Below are positions 60,891 through 64,000 of a DNA stretch of 64,000 nt, piece after piece. Positions within the stretch are counted from its first letter, which is position 1. Each line of letters opens with the position of its first letter. Origin of the DNA: Streptomyces sp. NRRL F-525 (lineage in GTDB: Bacteria > Actinomycetota > Actinomycetes > Streptomycetales > Streptomycetaceae); contig NZ_JNXE01000035.1 in assembly GCF_000716605.1 (NCBI RefSeq), forward strand, positions 52,561 to 116,560, read 5' to 3'. Below the pieces are notes generated by a model. That model had not been told where the DNA came from. It saw only the letters and a list, made by a program, of their open reading frames with translations, and ran no database searches. Both the position numbers and the translations under genes were made by a program.

Positions 60891-61577
60891 TTACTTCGAC
60901 GCGGCGTTCTCCTTCACCGTGATCTTGCCCTTGCGGATGGTGGCGAGACGCGGCGCCTTCTTCGCGATGGCGGAGTCGTGGGTGACCATGATGAAGGTCA
61001 GCCCGTGCTCCTTCCACATGCGCTCCAGTACGTCCATGATCTCGTCGCGCATCGACTCGTCGAGGTTGCCGGTCGGTTCGTCCGCGAGGAGCACCTTGGG
61101 CTGCTTGACGAGTGCGCGGGCGATGGCTACGCGCTGCTGCTGTCCTCCGGACATCTCGCCGGGGAGGTGGCCCAGGCGCTCGCCGAGGCCGACCGACTTC
61201 AGGGCCTCGGCTGCCCGTTCGCGGCGCTCCTTCGCCTTGGTGCCGAGGGGTACGAGGGCGGTCTCTACGTTCTCCTGGGCGGTGAGCGTCGGGATCAGGT
61301 TGAAGGACTGGAACACGAAGCCGATGTTCTCGCTGCGGACCTTCGTGAGCTTGGCCTCGGAGAGTTTCGCCAAGTCGGTGCCGTCCAGGATGATTTCGCC
61401 TGCGGTGGGGCGGTCGAGGGCGCCGATCATTTGGAGGAGGGTGGACTTGCCGCCGCCGGTGGGGCCCTGGATGACCAGGCGGTCGCCGTCGCCGATCGTG
61501 AGGTCGATGCCGTCGAGGGCGTGGACGGTTTCCTTGCCTCGTGAGTAGAGCTTGGTGACGCCTCTTAGTTCGTACAT
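60891..61577 (-). CDS. MacB/LolD-type ABC transporter ATP-binding protein
   Basis: 228 residues. Walker A GPTGGGKST, Q-loop VFQSFNLIP, signature MSGGQQQRV, Walker B VLLADEPTGNLD and H-loop VTHD are intact. The type VII mechanotransmission ABC family pairs this ATPase with an FtsX-like permease. It is downstream of that permease (61734-63200) on the same strand, with a 156-bp spacer containing a REP sequence, so expression of the two may be uncoupled. Confidence 0.93.
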   Translation of the reverse strand: MYELRGVTKLYSRGKETVHALDGIDLTIGDGDRLVIQGPTGGGKSTLLQMIGALDRPTAGEIILDGTDLAKLSEAKLTKVRSENIGFVFQSFNLIPTLTAQENVETALVPLGTKAKERRERAAEALKSVGLGERLGHLPGEMSGGQQQRVAIARALVKQPKVLLADEPTGNLDESMRDEIMDVLERMWKEHGLTFIMVTHDSAIAKKAPRLATIRKGKITVKENAASK

Positions 61578-61633
61578 CGTGCAACTCCTGGGGAGGTAAA
61601 AGGGGTTGGGCGCCGTCAGTCGTCTGCGGGCGC

Positions 61634-61697
61634 GTCGTGGCTGGTCGCGCCCACGCGGCGGAGCCGCAAATTGACACAGCCCCGCGCCCCTTAAAAG
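61634..61697. repeat. Streptomyces REP element
   Basis: GTCGTGGCTGGTCGCGCCCACGCGG...CGCGCCCCTTAAAAG is the classical Streptomyces REP sequence, with an internal GCGGC/GCCGC stem. It lies between the two ABC genes and could act as an mRNA-processing or attenuating hairpin. Confidence 0.75.
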
Positions 61698-61733
61698 CGC
61701 GCTACGGGGCCGCAGTTGACTTCGCCAGGTCTG

Positions 61734-63200
61734 CTACTCGACCCTGCGCAGGGCATCCGCGGGACGGAGTCGCGACGCTCGCCAGCCGCCGAAGGCTCCC
61801 GCGATCAGGCCGCCCGCCACCGCGAGGCCTACCGCGAGGGCGATGGTGGTGGCGTTGACCGGGGCGGTGAGGGCTACGTCGAGGGTCTTGGCCGCGGCCT
61901 GGCGGCCGCCGCCGAAGCCGCCGCCGCCACCGGGGCCGCCGCCAGCGCGGCCGGCACCACCGGTGCTGCCCAGGGAGGCCGACAGGGTCGGGCTGATCGC
62001 GGTCACGACGTACGCGCCCGCCAGGCCGAGCGCGATACCGAGGACACCGCCGACCAGACCGTTGACGACGGCCTCGCCGACCACCTGCCGGGTCACCCGG
62101 CCGGACTTCCAGCCGAGCGCCTTCAGCGTGCCGAACTCCCGCACCCGGCGCGAGACCGCGGAGGAGGTGAGCAGTCCGGCGACCAGGAACGCGGCGATCA
62201 GGACCGCGATCGACAGCCACTTGCCGACGCTGGTGGCGAGGGAGGAGGCGGTGGACAGCGAACCGGAGACCGTGTCGGCCAGGTCGGCGGACGTGGTGAC
62301 CGTCGTACCGGAGACATTGCTCGTGATGGTCTTCTTGACGGCCGAGATCTGCTTGGAGTCGGTCGCCTTGACGTAGATCGTGGTGACCTTGTTCTTGTCA
62401 CCGCTCAGGGTCTGCGCCTGCGTGAGCGGGACGTACAGGTTGGCCGCCGCGTCACCGCTCGTCGCGGTGGCGATGCCGATGACCTTGTACTTGACGCTCT
62501 TGATCGTGACCGTCGAACCGACCTTGAGCTTCTTCTCCTTGGCGTACGCCGAGTCGGCGACGACGACCTTGGAGTTGGCCTCGGCGGTGGTGAACGTACG
62601 GCCGCTGGTGATCTTCGAGGAGGTCAGCGGGCCGAGCGCGGGCTTGGTGACGTCCGTGCCGTAGACCGAGTACGAGTTGATGTTGAAGTTGGCGCCGCCA
62701 CCGGTGACTTCGCCCTGCGGCGCGCCGGTGCCGCCGCCGCGGTTGCCGCCGCCCCCGGTGCCGCTCCCCTGGTTCTGCTGGAACTGGCCGCGGGTGAACT
62801 GCCCGTCGACCTTGACGACGTTGAGGCTCAGCCCGCCGACCGCGTCGGAGACGCCCTTCTGCCCCGCCACCTTGGTGACGGTGCTGGAGGCCAGCGTGGT
62901 GAAGCCCTGGACCATGACGCGGTCGCTGCTCTGCGTCTTGCTGTCGCCGTTGTTGTTGGCGTCGAACTGGAACCGCGGCTGCTGCGAACCGCTGGCGGTC
63001 GGCGTGGCCGCCTTGGTGACGGTCATGTCCGTACCGAGTCCGTACAGCGACTGGAGGACCTTGTCCTGTGCCTTCCCCATGCCGGAGGACACGGAGTTGA
63101 CCACGATGACCAGCGCAATGCCCAGTGCGAGGCCGGAGGCGACGACGAGGGCCGCTTTTCTGCGGCGGCGCAACTCGCGCCTCAGGTAGGTGAAGAACAT
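61734..63200 (-). CDS. MacB/FtsX-like ABC transporter permease
   Basis: 488 residues from ATG 63200 (weak ribosome site; longer frame possible). An N-terminal helix (about 16-38) is followed by a large extracytoplasmic domain (about 40-330) with Gly/Asn/Gln-rich low-complexity stretches (TGGGGNRGGG). Three C-terminal helices flank the family's RVREFGTLKALGWK segment. Topology is that of MacB: one helix, periplasmic domain, three helices. A second Gly-rich stretch occurs before the last helix. Partners the ATPase at 60891-61577; it may export antimicrobial peptides or sense envelope stress. Confidence 0.9.
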   Translation of the reverse strand: MFFTYLRRELRRRRKAALVVASGLALGIALVIVVNSVSSGMGKAQDKVLQSLYGLGTDMTVTKAATPTASGSQQPRFQFDANNNGDSKTQSSDRVMVQGFTTLASSTVTKVAGQKGVSDAVGGLSLNVVKVDGQFTRGQFQQNQGSGTGGGGNRGGGTGAPQGEVTGGGANFNINSYSVYGTDVTKPALGPLTSSKITSGRTFTTAEANSKVVVADSAYAKEKKLKVGSTVTIKSVKYKVIGIATATSGDAAANLYVPLTQAQTLSGDKNKVTTIYVKATDSKQISAVKKTITSNVSGTTVTTSADLADTVSGSLSTASSLATSVGKWLSIAVLIAAFLVAGLLTSSAVSRRVREFGTLKALGWKSGRVTRQVVGEAVVNGLVGGVLGIALGLAGAYVVTAISPTLSASLGSTGGAGRAGGGPGGGGGFGGGRQAAAKTLDVALTAPVNATTIALAVGLAVAGGLIAGAFGGWRASRLRPADALRRVE

Positions 63201-63434
63201 GGCCCGCAAGCTAGGTACGGCGCGTGATGATGCCATAAGGCCGACATAAGAGAACGATGAGAAGGCTGTCCGTGGCCAAAGAATGAGCCCGCGCAGGGCT
63301 GTCAATGGGGTTGCGCTCTATACCGCTTTACGACGTTTACGGCGCCGACCTCGGCCTGTCGCGGGTGTCCGCGTTGCCGTACGCGATGTGCTGGTGTGAT
63401 GATTTCGCCCATGTCCGATCGCGGGGGAAACGAC

Positions 63435-63657
63435 ATGGGGAGCGGCAGCGAGGCGGGGGCATACGGCGGTATCCGGTGGATCTACGCGTTTTCCAACGAG
63501 TCGGCGTTGGTGAGGTTCGCGATCGCGATGGGTGAAGGCGGGCGCGAGTGGCCGTATCAACGGCTGCGGGGAGCACGCCTGTTGGACGCCGCGGTACCGG
63601 CTGTGGGTGTGCCGTGCGGAGTGCCCCTGGATGTGGGCACCGAAGGCGAAGGGCTGC
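63435..63657 (+). pseudogene. 5' part of an SseB-like gene, fused out of frame to an Rhs fragment
   Basis: From ATG 63435 (GGGGGAAA upstream; ATG 63411 also in frame) the sequence reads GIRWIYAFSNESALVRF, REWPYQRLRGARLLDA and VPCGVPLDVG. This resembles the N-terminal half of SseB-family proteins, which often accompany polymorphic toxins. At about 63658 the similarity ends. The frame continues open to the window end but reads in a shifted frame through Rhs DNA and has no family similarity. The intact family member would be longer, so this is a truncated gene. Confidence in the SseB relation is moderate. Confidence 0.5.
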
Positions 63658-63806
63658 TCCATCGACTTCACGTACGACGAGGTGGGCCGCGAACTGACCC
63701 GCCAGGTGGGCGAGATGCTCACGCTGGACCACACTTTCGATGCCCTGGGCCGCCTGACGACCCAGTCGGTCGTCGGAGCGACGGGCACTTCACTCCAGCA
63801 CCGCGC
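63658..63806 (+). pseudogene. Rhs/YD-repeat fragment
   Basis: In frame 63658 the DNA encodes SIDFTYDEVGRELTRQVG and LTLDHTFDALGRLTTQSVVG, two consecutive YD repeats, then SLQHRA, after which Rhs similarity stops. This is an internal piece of an Rhs/RhsA core protein with no start or downstream toxin domain. It is joined to the SseB-like 5' part in a different frame, so it is debris from recombination in a polymorphic toxin locus. Confidence 0.7.
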
Positions 63807-64000
63807 CAAGTCGCGTGCGGAAGTGGAACTCGGAGGCCGTGTGGATCTGCCTGGACTCCACAGCCTGATGCCGGGGCGGACCCGGCGACTGTCAGTCTCC
63901 GGAGGGAAGGGGCTCCGCTGCCGTGCGAGCGGGTTCGGGTGTGTGCGGCGTCGGGTGGGCGGTGCTGGCGGGGGCCAGGGGCACCGGAGCGCGTTCGCCG

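Noticed and set aside
63305..63535. 76-codon plus-strand frame before the SseB-like region
   Set aside because: No recognisable motif. It overlaps the better-supported 63435 frame in another phase.
1..64000. tRNA, rRNA, CRISPR or intact transposase genes
   Set aside because: Read through all spacers; no cloverleaf with CCA-type ends, no regular short repeat/spacer array and no DDE transposase motifs were seen.

Overview
The window is a piece of a high-GC actinomycete chromosome, almost certainly Streptomyces. The evidence is the very high GC with G/C-rich third codon positions, frequent GTG starts, 4-bp GTGA/ATGA gene overlaps, a mycothiol-dependent enzyme (mca), a DmdR/IdeR-type iron box and Streptomyces-type REP sequences. 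From memory, the gene order pckG, hemolysin III ... mca, DUF4307, greA, ABC exporter, threonine dehydratase, MarR, sigma-like ... cystathionine gamma-synthase, hypothetical, msrA is the conserved core order of Streptomyces. Synteny could not be searched here. I saw no rRNA, tRNA, CRISPR array or intact insertion sequence.

Layout. 1-5.2 kb: GTP-dependent PEP carboxykinase (cut by the left edge), a hemolysin III-type membrane protein, then a DHA2 drug exporter overlapping its TetR regulator. 5.4-11.9 kb: four minus-strand genes, each overlapping the next by 4 bp. They encode a processive GT2, a GT39 membrane glycosyltransferase, a GT2-GtrA fusion and a secreted galactose-oxidase-like copper radical oxidase. 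This looks like one envelope-glycan synthesis and oxidation operon. 12.1-28.2 kb: core housekeeping stretch with a YyaL-type thioredoxin-domain protein, an NB-ARC/TPR protein with an altered Walker A, mca, greA, a DrrAB-type exporter, threonine dehydratase, MarR, a sigma-like protein, cystathionine gamma-synthase and MsrA.

28.3-37.6 kb: accessory region with uneven base composition. It holds a zinc-ribbon hypothetical, a PD-(D/E)XK-like nuclease candidate in AT-richer DNA, a secreted double-PA14/Fn3 protein, and a cluster of small DUF proteins (DUF4304, DUF4291, DUF3885-like). A decayed DUF4291 tail, a PLP enzyme with a repeat-expanded insert and a secreted DUF5829-like protein complete it. 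37.7-46.6 kb: a second MsrA, an amidase, a GT4 plus glycogen-debranching-like pair, and divergently a large membrane-anchored TIR-like/NB-ARC/TPR protein.

46.6-56.7 kb: three oxidoreductases, each divergent from its own regulator (XRE/SDR, AKR/AraC, ADH/XRE). Between them lie a VOC protein and an iron-boxed siderophore uptake operon (binding protein and two FecCD permeases, no ATPase gene). 54.1-54.5 kb is a REP-rich spacer. 56.7-63.2 kb: a small coiled-coil membrane protein, a secreted S8 protease and a MacB-like ABC pair. The right edge carries an SseB-like 5' part joined out of frame to an Rhs YD-repeat fragment, which looks like debris of a polymorphic-toxin locus.
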